Of a DNA stretch of 64,000 nt, positions 45,217 to 55,460 are shown in pieces. The notes below the pieces were generated by a model that was not told the origin of the DNA, did no database searches, and saw nothing but the letters and a program-made list of their open reading frames with translations. Made by a program: the position numbers and the translations under genes. Numbering within the stretch: the first letter of the stretch is position 1; every line of letters starts with the position of its first letter. The stretch comes from Micromonospora violae (GTDB lineage: Bacteria; Actinomycetota; Actinomycetes; Mycobacteriales; Micromonosporaceae): the NCBI RefSeq assembly GCF_004217135.1, contig NZ_SHKK01000001.1:1302001-1366000 (forward strand), given 5' to 3'.

Positions 45217-46196
45217 ACCGCGTACGTCTTGACGAGTTCGTCGATGTACTGCTTGCCGGAGAGCGGCCCACCGAAGGTCCAGATGCCGTTGGGCATCTTG
45301 TGCAGGTTGCCCTTCTGCACGAAGGGCAGCGACTTCCAGATGGCGTTGCTGGCGAGCCCGTCAGCGAACACGTCGTCGCCGTCGGAGGCGTTGTAGAAGA
45401 GACGCATGTTCGGGTCCTTGAGCACGGTCATGCCCTCGACGTCGGTCTGGCCGAGGCCCCACACCTCATCGGTCTTGCCGGTCCAGGCGTTGGTGAGGCC
45501 GAGTTGGATGCCGATCTGGGAGACGAGCGCGCCCTCGCCGAACATCCGGATGCTGACGGTGCTGCCTTCCTTCCAGCCGTCGGCGATGGCGAACGGCTGG
45601 CCGGCGGCGCCCGCGTCGGCGATCTTCTTCCTGCCGTCGGCGATGGCCGTGTCGAAGTCGGCAAGCAGCTTCTCCGCCTGCGCGGTCTTGCCGACGGCCT
45701 TCGCGATCATGTTGAGGTCAGCGCGCATCCGGCCGAGGTTGTCGGTGGCGTCACTGGCCTTGGCGACCACGACGGGAACGAACTTCTCCAGCTGACTGAC
45801 GATGGTGCCGCCCCGGTCGTCCTCCATCACGACGAGGTCGGGCTGGAGGGCGACGATCGAGTCGATGCTGGGCTCGCCGCGAGCGCCGACGTCCTTGACG
45901 CTCGGGTCGAGCTTCGCGGAGGTGACCCAGGTGGCGTAGCCCTTCGGGTCGGCCACACCGACGGGCATGACGCCCAGGCTGACCAGCATCTCGACCTCGC
46001 CCCACTCGAGCCCGACGACCTTGGTCGCCGGGGCCTTGAGGATGATCTCCTTGCCGCGGCTGTCGGTGACGGTGACCGGCCCGCCGGCAGCCGAGGCGGA
46101 GGTCTCGGGAGCGGCGGCCTTCTCGGTGGTGCCGCAGGCGCCGAGTGTCAGGGCGGCCACGACGGCGATGAGGGCGGTGAAACGGGTACGGGTCAT
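45213..46196 (-). CDS. Iron-siderophore ABC transporter substrate-binding lipoprotein
   Basis: 327 residues with a lipoprotein signal (LGAC, Cys about 21) and the FecB/FepB-like cluster A-2 fold: VVGLEWGEVEMLVSLGVMPV, IVALQPDLVVMEDD, and a long rigid helix. Captures a ferric siderophore outside the membrane for the fused permease. Lies between the ATPase (33 bases upstream) and the permease. Confidence 0.93.
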   Translation of the reverse strand: MTRTRFTALIAVVAALTLGACGTTEKAAAPETSASAAGGPVTVTDSRGKEIILKAPATKVVGLEWGEVEMLVSLGVMPVGVADPKGYATWVTSAKLDPSVKDVGARGEPSIDSIVALQPDLVVMEDDRGGTIVSQLEKFVPVVVAKASDATDNLGRMRADLNMIAKAVGKTAQAEKLLADFDTAIADGRKKIADAGAAGQPFAIADGWKEGSTVSIRMFGEGALVSQIGIQLGLTNAWTGKTDEVWGLGQTDVEGMTVLKDPNMRLFYNASDGDDVFADGLASNAIWKSLPFVQKGNLHKMPNGIWTFGGPLSGKQYIDELVKTYAV

Positions 46197-46229
46197 GACG
46201 ATCTTTCTTTGCTGGGGATGAGGGGTGTT

Positions 46230-47063
46230 TCAGACCAGGGCGCGGACCGCATGCCGCCCGACGGGGCGGGTGGTGACCAGTCCGCTGATCGGATCGGTGG
46301 TCACCTCGATGCGGATTCCGTAGGTCTCGGTGAGGGCTTCCTCGGTGAACACCGTGGCCGGGGTGCCGGTGGCGCGGACCCTGCCCTGGTGCAGCAGGAC
46401 CACCTCGTCCGCCACGGCGGCAGCCTGGTTGAGGTCGTGCAGGACGACACCGACGGCGACGCCGTGGTCGTCGGCGAGGTCACGGACCAGGTCGAGGATC
46501 TCCACCTGGTAGCGCAGATCGAGGAAGGTGGTGGGTTCGTCGAGGAGCAGCACCGGGGTGTCCTGGGCCAGGCAGGTGGCCAACCACACCCGCTGCAACT
46601 CGCCGCCGGAGAGTTCGTCGACCGGACGCTCGGCCATCGCGGCGACGCCGGTGACGTCCATGGCGCGGGCGATGGCGGCGGGACCGTCCGGATCCTCGGT
46701 GCGCCAGCGCCCCCGGTAGGGGTGCCGGCCGTAGCCGACGACGTCGCGGACGGTGACCCCGCTGGGGACCGGCCGGCTCTGCGCGAGCAGGGTGACCCGA
46801 CGGGCGAACTCCCGGGCCGCCAGGCTGGTGGCCGTGACCCCGTCGGTGAGGTGCACCGCTCCGGCCTCGATCGGGTGCAGCCGGGCCAGGGCCCGCAGCA
46901 GCGTGGACTTGCCGCTGCCGTTGGGCCCCACGAGGGCGGTCACCGCACCTGGACGGAGGTTGATGACGGCGGCGTGCACCACCGGCACGCCGTGATAGCC
47001 CAAGTGGAGGTCGACGCCGGAAAGGCTGCACTCCCCGTTGGCCGACGCCAACTCGCTCTGCAT
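46230..47063 (-). CDS. Iron-siderophore ABC transporter ATP-binding protein (FecE-like)
   Basis: 277 residues: Walker A GPNGSGKST, Q-loop LLAQSRPVPSGVTV, signature LSGGELQRVWLATCLA, Walker B VLLLDEPTTFLDLR, switch His VLHDLNQAA. First gene of a four-gene operon. The ATG at 47063 touches an IdeR box and has no ribosome site ahead of it, so the message is probably leaderless. Confidence 0.94.
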   Translation of the reverse strand: MQSELASANGECSLSGVDLHLGYHGVPVVHAAVINLRPGAVTALVGPNGSGKSTLLRALARLHPIEAGAVHLTDGVTATSLAAREFARRVTLLAQSRPVPSGVTVRDVVGYGRHPYRGRWRTEDPDGPAAIARAMDVTGVAAMAERPVDELSGGELQRVWLATCLAQDTPVLLLDEPTTFLDLRYQVEILDLVRDLADDHGVAVGVVLHDLNQAAAVADEVVLLHQGRVRATGTPATVFTEEALTETYGIRIEVTTDPISGLVTTRPVGRHAVRALV

Positions 47064-47081
47064 GAGGTTAGGCTAACCTAA
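47063..47081 (-). promoter_or_regulatory. IdeR/DtxR iron box
   Basis: TGAGGTTAGGCTAACCTAA matches the actinobacterial iron box (TTAGGTTAGSCTAACCTAA) at 18 of 19 positions. It covers the -10 region and start codon of the siderophore uptake operon. Fe-loaded IdeR/DmdR would shut the operon off when iron is plentiful. Confidence 0.93.
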
Positions 47082-47100
47082 CCAATTGATGGCCTGTCAA
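47070..47100 (-). promoter_or_regulatory. Promoter of the siderophore uptake operon
   Basis: On the minus strand a perfect TTGACA (bases 47095-47100) stands 19 bases ahead of TAGCCT (47070-47075). Six bases later comes the ATG at 47063, so transcription would begin at or next to the A of the start codon. The -10 lies wholly inside the iron box. Confidence 0.6.
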
Positions 47101-47176
47101 GCCGGTCAAGCGACCGTGATCAGCCTGGTGGACCGGCGGCCGTCGGGTCCGTGCGCGCGTGGGGGATGCTGGGTCC

Positions 47177-50100
47177 GTGCACATCGCGACCCTCGGCCCA
47201 CTCGCCGTCGACGGCCAGCCCGTCCGGGGTGAACGGCTCGCGGCAGTGCTCCGCGCGCTCGTCGACGCGCGGGGACGGGTGGTCTCCGTGAGCCTGCTCG
47301 TGGACGCCGTCTGGAACGGCGCGCCACCGGACGACGCGACCGGCGCCGTCCAGGCGCTGGTGTCCAGAGTGCGCCGTCTCGGGCTACCCGTGGTCGCGGT
47401 GCCGGGCGGATACCGGCTGCCCACCGAGGAGATCACCGTCGACGCGGTCGAGGCGCGCGCGCTCGTCGACCAGGCGGGCACCGTGGTCCGGTGCGGTGAC
47501 ATCCGTTCCGCCCGGAGCCTGGCCGATGAGGCGCGGGCCCTGTTCCCCGAGGTGCCGGAGCTGGTCGACGCCGAGGAAACCCGCCTGTTCGCGGCACTCG
47601 CCGCTTTGCGCGCGCAGACGGCACTCGCCGGCGTGGGCCCGTTCGACGAGGCCGACCTGCGCCGACTCGTCGCGCGTACGCCGCCGGACGAGCCGTCCGC
47701 CGCCCTGCTCGTCCGGGTGCTGGCTGCCCAGGGGCGGGAAGCCGAGGCGCTCGAGGTGGTCGAACGGCTGCGCGCCGATCTGGCCGACCGGTACGGCACC
47801 GACCCGTCACCCGTGATCACCGAGGTTCACCTGGCGCTGCTGCGCGGTGAACTCACCGCCCCGCCCGTCGCGGCGCAGCCCCGGCCACCGGCGCGGATCA
47901 CGTTGCCGGCCGCGTGGCGCCGTCCGCTGGCCACCCTCGTCGGGCGGGAACGGGACATCGAGGCCGTCACCGACGCCCTCGCCGAGACACCTGTCGTAAC
48001 GATCGTGGCGACCGGTGGCGCGGGCAAGACCCGGCTCGCCGCCGAGGTGACGCGGCGTACGGCGGCGGCCGGTCAGGCGGTACGCGTGATCGAACTCGCT
48101 GGCCTGCGCTCGCCCGACGAGGTGCTGCCCACGGTGCTCGCCGCGCTCGGTGGGGCGGACAGCACGGCGACCGGCGCCAACCTGGGTCTGGAACGACGGG
48201 TCCTCAGCCCGGAGGAGCGGCTGCGCGCGGTCGCGCCGGACCTCGACGGGCTTATCGTGCTGGACAACTGCGAGCACGTGCTCGACGCGGTGGCCGTCGT
48301 CGTCGCCGACCTGGTCGCGGCGGCCTCGCCGGAGGTCGCGGTGCTCGCGACGAGCCGCGCCCCACTGGGCCTGGTCGGCGAACTGGTGCACCGGCTGACT
48401 GCGTTGCCGGACGCCGACGCGCTCGCGCTGGTCGAGTCCCGGGCACGGGCCGGCGGCGCCGTGCCGACCTGGGACGCCGCCCGGGTGCTCGCGTTGTGCC
48501 ACCGCCTCGACAACCTGCCGCTGGCCCTCGAACTGGCCGCCGCCCGACTGCGGCACATGCCGATCGACGACGTCCTCGCCGGGCTGACCGACCGGTTCGC
48601 GCTGCTCGATGACGCCCTGCGCGGCCTGCCCGAGCGGCACGCGAGCCTGTGGGCGCTTGTCGACTGGAGCCGGGAACTGCTTGCCGAGGACGACCGCGAC
48701 CTGCTCCAGCGGGTCGCGGTCATTCCCGCGCCGTTCACCGCGGACCTCGCCGCCGCCGTCGCGCAGCGGACGGACGTACGGCGGGGGCTTGCGACGCTCG
48801 TCGAACAGTCCCTGTTGACCCTGGTCGAGGGCGACGGGCCACCCCGCTACCGGATGCTCGAAACCGTCCGCGAGTACGGCGAAGCTCGCCTGGACGCCGT
48901 CGGGGAGCGGGCTACGGCGATGGCGGGCCTCGTCGGTTGGGCTCGGAGTGCGGCCGCCGCGCTCGCCGGCCGTTTCGTCGGCCCCGGCCAGGTCGAGGCG
49001 CTCGAGCGCTGCGCCGCCGAGCAGGACAACCTGCTGGCGGCCCTGCGGTGGGCACTGGGGCAGGACGACGAGCCCGCCGCCGTCGACGTCGCCACCGCGT
49101 TGTTCCACCTCTGGACCGTGCGGGGCCTTCATCTCGAGGTCCTCGCGTGGGCGCGAGGGCTGCTGAACGTCGAGCACCCGCAGCGGCGACAACGGTCGGC
49201 GATCAGGCTCGGCCGGGCCAGCGGTCGGCCATTGCCCGACGCCGACCGACTCGCCTGGACGTGCGTGGTGATCAGCGTGAACTCCGGCATCAGTGGCGAG
49301 TTGCGGCTCGCCGCGCTCGCTCGACGGGCACTGCGGACGCTCCTGGCCGAGCGACCCGCCGAGGTGTCGCCCCGGCTGACCGCGCTCGCGTCGGCGTTGC
49401 CCGGCTTCGACACGTCCGATCTGGAGCGCAGCCTGAAGAGCGCCGACGAGATGATCGCGCATCCGGACCCGTACGTGCAGGGGCTCGGCCTGTTCGCACG
49501 CGCGGCGGTACGGGAGAACAGCGGCATGTCGGAGGATTCGATAGTCGACGCCGAGCAGGCGTACCACCGCTTCGAGGCCGTCGGTGACCACTGGGGCATG
49601 GCGGTGGCGGCACAGGCCGCCGGGCACTTCTTCGCCCCACGCGGTGACGCCCGCTCGACCGACTGGTTGACGCGCAGCGTCCGCCACATGGATCTCCTCG
49701 GTGCGACGCAGGACGCCCGGTCGATCCGGGTGATGCTGGACGTGCAGCTCGCCCTCGCCGGTGACCCGGAGGCCGAGCGGCGCCTGGATGAGGCCGCCAC
49801 ACCGGGCCACGGCGAGCTGACGGACGTCGCGCAGGCGCGCCTCGGCCTGGCCCAGCTGGCGTGGCAGCGTGGACGCTACGACGACGCACTCGCCCACGCC
49901 GACGAGGTGACCCACACCCTCGCCGGCTGGACCGGGCCACCGCCCCAGCCGCGCGTCGTACTCCGGGTCGCGGTGGCGGTCCTCCACCTGCGGGTGGCCG
50001 AGGCGCGGCGGGTGCCGGGCACCGAGGCCGCCGGCCAGGCCGCCGCGTTGCTGTCGCTCGCCCGCGACGAGGCGCTGGCCTCGAAGGACCTTCCGGTGAT

Positions 50101-50356
50101 CGGCGCGTGGGCCTCGGGCGGCGCGGAACTCGCCGCGTGCCGCGAGGACGTCGGCACCGCCCGCCAACTGTCCGCACTCGCGACACGCATCGGCACCCAC
50201 ATCGAGATGTTCTTCCCCGCCGGAAAGGGCGAACGGCTCAACGCCGCCCTCGGGGACGAGGAGCAGCGTGAGCCGTTGCTGGCCGCCTGGCGTGAGCGGC
50301 CGGTCGCCGCGGCCGTCAGCCGGATCCGCGAGCTGATGGACGATCTGCTCGCGTGA
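47177..50356 (+). CDS. AfsR/SARP-like regulator: BTAD plus NB-ARC ATPase plus TPR
   Basis: About 1059 residues. An OmpR-type winged helix (1-85), a bacterial transcriptional-activation domain (about 90-230), an NB-ARC ATPase with P-loop VATGGAGKTRLAAEV (near 276), IVLDNCEHVLDAV as Walker B and LPLALELAAARL, then about 450 residues of TPR-like helices. This is the plan of AfsR-type STAND regulators, which turn on secondary metabolism after ATP-driven assembly. GTG 47177 is preferred to GTG 47159. It is divergent from the iron operon and convergent with an exporter. Confidence 0.9.
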   Translation: MHIATLGPLAVDGQPVRGERLAAVLRALVDARGRVVSVSLLVDAVWNGAPPDDATGAVQALVSRVRRLGLPVVAVPGGYRLPTEEITVDAVEARALVDQAGTVVRCGDIRSARSLADEARALFPEVPELVDAEETRLFAALAALRAQTALAGVGPFDEADLRRLVARTPPDEPSAALLVRVLAAQGREAEALEVVERLRADLADRYGTDPSPVITEVHLALLRGELTAPPVAAQPRPPARITLPAAWRRPLATLVGRERDIEAVTDALAETPVVTIVATGGAGKTRLAAEVTRRTAAAGQAVRVIELAGLRSPDEVLPTVLAALGGADSTATGANLGLERRVLSPEERLRAVAPDLDGLIVLDNCEHVLDAVAVVVADLVAAASPEVAVLATSRAPLGLVGELVHRLTALPDADALALVESRARAGGAVPTWDAARVLALCHRLDNLPLALELAAARLRHMPIDDVLAGLTDRFALLDDALRGLPERHASLWALVDWSRELLAEDDRDLLQRVAVIPAPFTADLAAAVAQRTDVRRGLATLVEQSLLTLVEGDGPPRYRMLETVREYGEARLDAVGERATAMAGLVGWARSAAAALAGRFVGPGQVEALERCAAEQDNLLAALRWALGQDDEPAAVDVATALFHLWTVRGLHLEVLAWARGLLNVEHPQRRQRSAIRLGRASGRPLPDADRLAWTCVVISVNSGISGELRLAALARRALRTLLAERPAEVSPRLTALASALPGFDTSDLERSLKSADEMIAHPDPYVQGLGLFARAAVRENSGMSEDSIVDAEQAYHRFEAVGDHWGMAVAAQAAGHFFAPRGDARSTDWLTRSVRHMDLLGATQDARSIRVMLDVQLALAGDPEAERRLDEAATPGHGELTDVAQARLGLAQLAWQRGRYDDALAHADEVTHTLAGWTGPPPQPRVVLRVAVAVLHLRVAEARRVPGTEAAGQAAALLSLARDEALASKDLPVIGAWASGGAELAACREDVGTARQLSALATRIGTHIEMFFPAGKGERLNAALGDEEQREPLLAAWRERPVAAAVSRIRELMDDLLA

Positions 50357-50357
50357 G

Positions 50358-51181
50358 TTAGATCTTCTTGCGGTACATCCGCAGCGCCAGCGGCATGAAC
50401 ACCGCCACGAAGCCGGCGCACCAGGCGAGGGTCCACCACACGTGGTTGCCGAGCGGCGTGCCGAGGAACAGGCCACGGACCGACGCCACCAGGTGCGTCA
50501 TCGGGTTGACGTCCACGAACGCCTGCATCCAGCCCGGCAGGGTGTCGGCGTCGACGAACACGTTGGACGCGAAGCTCAGCGGCATGATCAGCGCGAACAT
50601 CAGGCCCTGCACGGCACCCGGGGTCCGCACCTTCATCGCCACGAGCACCGGCAGCCAACTCAGGCAGAGCGCGAACAGCACCGCGAGCAGACACCCGGCG
50701 ACCGCCCGGAACGGGTCGGTGTCGATCCGGAAACCCATCACGTAGCCGATCGCGAGGGTCGACACCGTGACGATGACGTACCGGACGACGTCGCCCAGGA
50801 CCGCACCGACCAGTGGTGCGGACCGGGGGATCGGCAACGACCGGAACCGGTCGAAGATGCCCTTGGCGATGTCGGTGTTGAGGTTGATGCCGATCGCGAT
50901 GCAGCCGGTCGCGATGGTCTGCGCCAGGATGCCGGGCAGCAGGAACTGCAGGTAGTCGTGGGTCGATCCGGCCACCGCGCCGCCGAAGATGTACACGAAG
51001 ATGATCAGGAACAGCACCGGTTGCAGGGTGACGTCGATCAGCGCCTCCGGCGTACGCCACGTCTTGATGAGGCTGCGCTTGGCGAGCGCCAACGAGTGCC
51101 GGACCAGCCGCAACGGCCGCGGATTCGGCACGGAGCCCGCGAGCGTACGGCCTTTCGTGGGCGCTGTGTCGATCAGGGTGC

Positions 51182-51185
<4 letters not shown>
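50358..51185 (-). CDS. ABC-2 type exporter permease (DrrB-like)
   Basis: 275 residues, six membrane segments, with an ABC-2 permease pattern (RTPEALIDVTLQPVLFLIIF; the NVFVDADTLPGWMQAFVDVN loop; NPMTHLVASVRGLFLG). It pairs with the ATPase just upstream, its ATG overlapping that stop (ATGA). Such pairs export daunorubicin-like antibiotics or lipids. Its end lies one base from the end of the BTAD regulator gene. Confidence 0.93.
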
Positions 51186-52162
<977 letters not shown>

Positions 52163-52405
52163 GCGGCGAGTCTGCGTGAGCTCGTTGACACCGCCCTGAC
52201 ACGCCACCGACACCGGCTGACACGGGCGCTGCCTCGGCGGAGGCAGCTCAATCGGTCCAGCGAATGAGCACGAAACTGGACCTTACCGCCGGACCGGCAG
52301 GGACTTACTGTTCCCGCACGACGCGTGCGGCGGCGCTGCCCGCACGCCGCACTCGCGGCGCTGCCGCCCGCGCGGCACGACCCGGATGTACGACGAGGAG
52401 GACCG

Positions 52406-53032
52406 ATGGGCCGCACAGTGGTGAGCATGAGCGTGTCGGTGGACGGTTTCGCCGCCGGCCCGGACGTCACCGCCGACCAACCGATGGGCAGGGGCGGCGA
52501 GCGGCTGCACGAGTGGCTGTTCCGCACCGACGGGGATCGTGCGGTGGCCGCCGACGGGGTGACCCCGGTTGGCGTCGACGCCGCCCAGGTACGGGAGCGT
52601 CAGGCGACGACCGGCGCCGTGGTGATCGGCAAACGGACGTTCGACGTCGGTGTGGACCTGTGGCAGGACACGCCGTTCCCGGTGCCGTGCTTCGTGGTCA
52701 CCCACGAGCGGCGTGACCCGATGCCGATGAAGAGCGGCGTCTTCACGTTCGTCAACGACGGGCTGGGCAGCGCCCTGCGCCAGGCGCGACAGGCGGCGGG
52801 CGACCGCGATGTCCTCATCATGGGCGGGCCCACCACCGCTCGACAGTTCGTCAAGGCCGGCCTGGTCGACGAGATCCACCTCCAACTCGTACCGGTGCTC
52901 CTTGGCGCGGGCACCCGCCTCTTCGACAATCTCGGCACCGGCGACCTCGACACGGGCCACATCGAACTCGAACGCGTCGCGGTGATCGAATCACCCCACG
53001 TCACGCACCTGCGCTTCCACGTCCCGAGGTGA
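52406..53032 (+). CDS. DHFR-fold (RibD C-terminal-like) reductase
   Basis: 208 residues of the dihydrofolate reductase-like/RibD_C family: VVSMSVSVDGFAAGPDV at the start, VIGKRTFD, DVLIMGGPTTARQFVKAGL and DEIHLQLVPVLLGAGTRLF. Actinomycetes have many such NADPH enzymes of unknown substrate. AGGAGG sits four bases before ATG 52406. No plasmid or resistance context. Confidence 0.9.
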   Translation: MGRTVVSMSVSVDGFAAGPDVTADQPMGRGGERLHEWLFRTDGDRAVAADGVTPVGVDAAQVRERQATTGAVVIGKRTFDVGVDLWQDTPFPVPCFVVTHERRDPMPMKSGVFTFVNDGLGSALRQARQAAGDRDVLIMGGPTTARQFVKAGLVDEIHLQLVPVLLGAGTRLFDNLGTGDLDTGHIELERVAVIESPHVTHLRFHVPR

Positions 53033-53110
53033 CCACCGGGCGTCGGTCGGCCCGCGCCCTCGACGAGTCCGGCGCAGACCGGCCGGGCTCCCTCGCGGTC
53101 GTCCACCTGC

Positions 53111-53914
53111 TCAGCTCGGTAGGCGGCCCCGCGTGGAGACGAAGTGGTACGACATGACGGCGAACCCGGGGTCACGGACCAGCCGCCGGAACGCGTTCAG
53201 TTGGTGGGGCGACAGACCGGCCGCCAGTAGGTCCGGTTCCAACTGACGTGAGTTGGTCTCGTAGAGCGAGGCCCCGGTCGACCCACCGGCCCAGCTCTGC
53301 GAGTGGGTGATGGTGTCCAGGTCGGTCAGACCGGCGAGGGCCATCTCGGTGTGCACGTCCTGCGCCCACCCCAGGTCGGCGCCGTGGTCCTCCAGGACAC
53401 CCATCATGGCGTCCATGACCTGCCCGAAGAGCTTCGCGGCGTCGTCGCTCGGCGCGGTCAGCACCCGGGGCGGCGTGGTGCAGTCGAACTCCTCGACCAC
53501 CAGCCACCCGCCGGGCGCCAGCGCGCCGGTGAGCGTACGCAGGACCCGCCGTCGATCGGGCAGGTGCAGCAGCACCAGCCGGGCGTGGATCAGGTCGAAC
53601 GCGTCCCCGGGTGGCGGTTCGCTGCGGACGTCGTGTCGGCGTACCTGCACGTTGCCCTCGGCCACGAGGTGGGTGGGGTCGATGTCGGTGGCCAGCACAT
53701 GACCGTCGTCGCCGACCGCGCGGGCGATCCGCCGGGCCATCGAGCCGCCTCCCGCCCCGACCTCCCAGCAGGTCGCGCCCGATCGCAGCACCGGGCGGGC
53801 CAGGCGGCGGGTCGTGATCGGGTCCAGGAAGGACTCCAGCGCGTGCATCTGGGGGACGGCGTCCGGTGCGCCGTTGTCGAACGTGTACGTGTCGTCGCTG
53901 GTAGCGGTTGCCAT
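53111..53914 (-). CDS. SAM-dependent methyltransferase
   Basis: 267 residues. CWEVGAGGGSMARRIA (about residues 49-64) is the SAM motif I and ATDIDPTH the motif II acidic strand; FDLIHARLVLLHLPDR and LAPGGWLVVEEFDC follow. It matches small-molecule class I methyltransferases. It lies 32 bases after the ABC ATPase on the same strand, so it may be the last gene of the 61490-53111 operon. Acceptor unknown. Confidence 0.88.
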   Translation of the reverse strand: MATATSDDTYTFDNGAPDAVPQMHALESFLDPITTRRLARPVLRSGATCWEVGAGGGSMARRIARAVGDDGHVLATDIDPTHLVAEGNVQVRRHDVRSEPPPGDAFDLIHARLVLLHLPDRRRVLRTLTGALAPGGWLVVEEFDCTTPPRVLTAPSDDAAKLFGQVMDAMMGVLEDHGADLGWAQDVHTEMALAGLTDLDTITHSQSWAGGSTGASLYETNSRQLEPDLLAAGLSPHQLNAFRRLVRDPGFAVMSYHFVSTRGRLPS

Positions 53915-53946
53915 CGGTGTCTACCTCTCCGAGAAGGGTCGGGTGA

Positions 53947-54717
53947 CTACGGGGTGTCGGCCCAGAGCCGGGGAGCCGGTCGGTTGGCCGGAGGCGGCGG
54001 TACGGCGGCGACGCTCACCATCGCCGCCAGTGGGGCCGGGTCGCGGCGGGCCTCCGCGGTCGGCCGGTCGTAGACCACCCGGCCGTACTCCAGCACCGCC
54101 ACCCGGTCCGCGACCTCGATCGCGTGCTGGAGTTGCTGCTCCACGAGCAGCACGGTCAGGCCGTCGGCGGCGAGACCGTTGACGAGTTCGCGGACCCGCG
54201 CCGCCAGGTCGGGCGAGAGGCCCTCGCACGGTTCGTCGAGCAGCAGCACCCGGGGTTGGCCGAGCAGCGCCCGGGCTATCGCCAGCATCTGCTGTTCGCC
54301 GCCGGAGAGTTCGCAACCGCGGTGCCGCAGCCGCACCGCCAGCCTCGGCAGCAGTTCGAGGGTCCGGGCGACCGTCCAGCCCTCGCCGCCCGAGGTGGGG
54401 GCCCGCCACGGCGCGGCCGCCAGGTGCAGGTGCTCGGCCACTGTCAACCGGGAGAAGACCCGTCGGCCCTGCGGTACGAGGCCGACGCCGGACTGGGCGA
54501 TGCGGTGCGGTTGTCGGCCGGCGAGGTGCACGCCGCCGATTTCGATGCGACCACTGGACGCGCGTACCAGCCCGGCGATGGTGTGCACGAGCGTGCTCTT
54601 GCCCGCCCCGTTGCGGCCCACCACGGCCTGGATGCTGCCCGGGCGTACCCGCAGGCTGACCTCGTGCAGGACGGTTCCCCCGGCGTAGCCGGCGCAGAGA
54701 CGATCCACAGTGAGCAT
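53947..54717 (-). CDS. livF: Branched-chain amino-acid-type ABC transporter ATPase (LivF)
   Basis: 256 residues: Walker A GRNGAGKST, VPQGRRVFSRLTV as the LivF-type Q-loop, signature LSGGEQQMLAIARALL, Walker B VLLLDEPCEGLSPDL, and LLVEQQLQHA. The Pro/Ala C-terminal tail is extra. ATG 54717 shares one base with the stop of the preceding ATPase gene. Confidence 0.93.
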   Translation of the reverse strand: MLTVDRLCAGYAGGTVLHEVSLRVRPGSIQAVVGRNGAGKSTLVHTIAGLVRASSGRIEIGGVHLAGRQPHRIAQSGVGLVPQGRRVFSRLTVAEHLHLAAAPWRAPTSGGEGWTVARTLELLPRLAVRLRHRGCELSGGEQQMLAIARALLGQPRVLLLDEPCEGLSPDLAARVRELVNGLAADGLTVLLVEQQLQHAIEVADRVAVLEYGRVVYDRPTAEARRDPAPLAAMVSVAAVPPPPANRPAPRLWADTP

Positions 54718-55460
54718 CAGGCCACCCCGTCGGCGTAGGCCTGCCGCACCAGCGGCGAGGTACGAATCTCGTCCGGCGTGCCGGCGGCCAACGTCTGACC
54801 GTCGCGCAGCACCGTGACCGTGTCGGAGAGGGCGTACACCAGGTCGAGTCGGTGTTCGACCAGCAGCACGGCGACCGCCCGGGGCAGCGCGTGGAGCACC
54901 TCGACGAGCCGGCCGACCTCGATGGCGGACAACCCGGCCGCCGGTTCGTCGAGGAGCAGCAGACGGGGGCGGCCGGCCAGGGCCATCGCGATCTCCAGCT
55001 GGCGTCGTTGGCCGTGCGAAAGGTGCCCGGCGGGCATCTGCGCGACGTCGGCGAGACCCATCTGATCCAGTAGCGGGCCCGCCTTCTGCTGCGCGGCGCG
55101 TCGGCGTCCGCCCGGCCACCACCGGCGGCGCGGGACGACCCGGGGCAGCGCGGCCACCAGGACGTTCTCCGTCGCGGTGAGCGTCGGGAAGACCGCGGGT
55201 CGTTGGTGGATGCGGTTGATGCCCCGTCGGGCCCGGGCCGCCGGCCCGAGCCGACCGACGTCGCGTCCGTTGAACCGCACCGTGCCGCGCTGCGGCCGCG
55301 TGGACCCGCCGATGACGTTGAGCAGGGTCGTCTTGCCGGCCCCGTTCGGGCCGATCAGCGCGTGCCGTTGGCCGTCGTGGATGCACAGGTCGACACCGTC
55401 GAGCGCGGCGAGCGAGCCGTACCGCACGCTGACCTCGTGGGCGGTGAGCAGGTAGGTCAT
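54717..55460 (-). CDS. livG: Branched-chain amino-acid-type ABC transporter ATPase (LivG)
   Basis: 247 residues: Walker A GPNGAGKTT, INRIHQRPAVFPTLTATENV, signature LSHGQRRQLEIAMALA (SHG in place of SGG, common in LivG), Walker B LLLLDEPAAGLSAIEV. Overlaps the permease upstream by four bases and the ATPase downstream by one. Confidence 0.93.
   Translation of the reverse strand: MTYLLTAHEVSVRYGSLAALDGVDLCIHDGQRHALIGPNGAGKTTLLNVIGGSTRPQRGTVRFNGRDVGRLGPAARARRGINRIHQRPAVFPTLTATENVLVAALPRVVPRRRWWPGGRRRAAQQKAGPLLDQMGLADVAQMPAGHLSHGQRRQLEIAMALAGRPRLLLLDEPAAGLSAIEVGRLVEVLHALPRAVAVLLVEHRLDLVYALSDTVTVLRDGQTLAAGTPDEIRTSPLVRQAYADGVA

Noticed and set aside
42176..45271. A 1031-codon minus-strand frame covering the siderophore reductase and permease
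   Set aside because: Only its last 301 codons (the reductase) look like protein; the rest is the permease gene read in the wrong frame, Arg/Pro-rich and without membrane segments.
45144..47081. A 645-codon plus-strand frame over the iron operon
   Set aside because: It is antisense to the binding protein and ATPase genes, which have clear motifs; the product is low-complexity.
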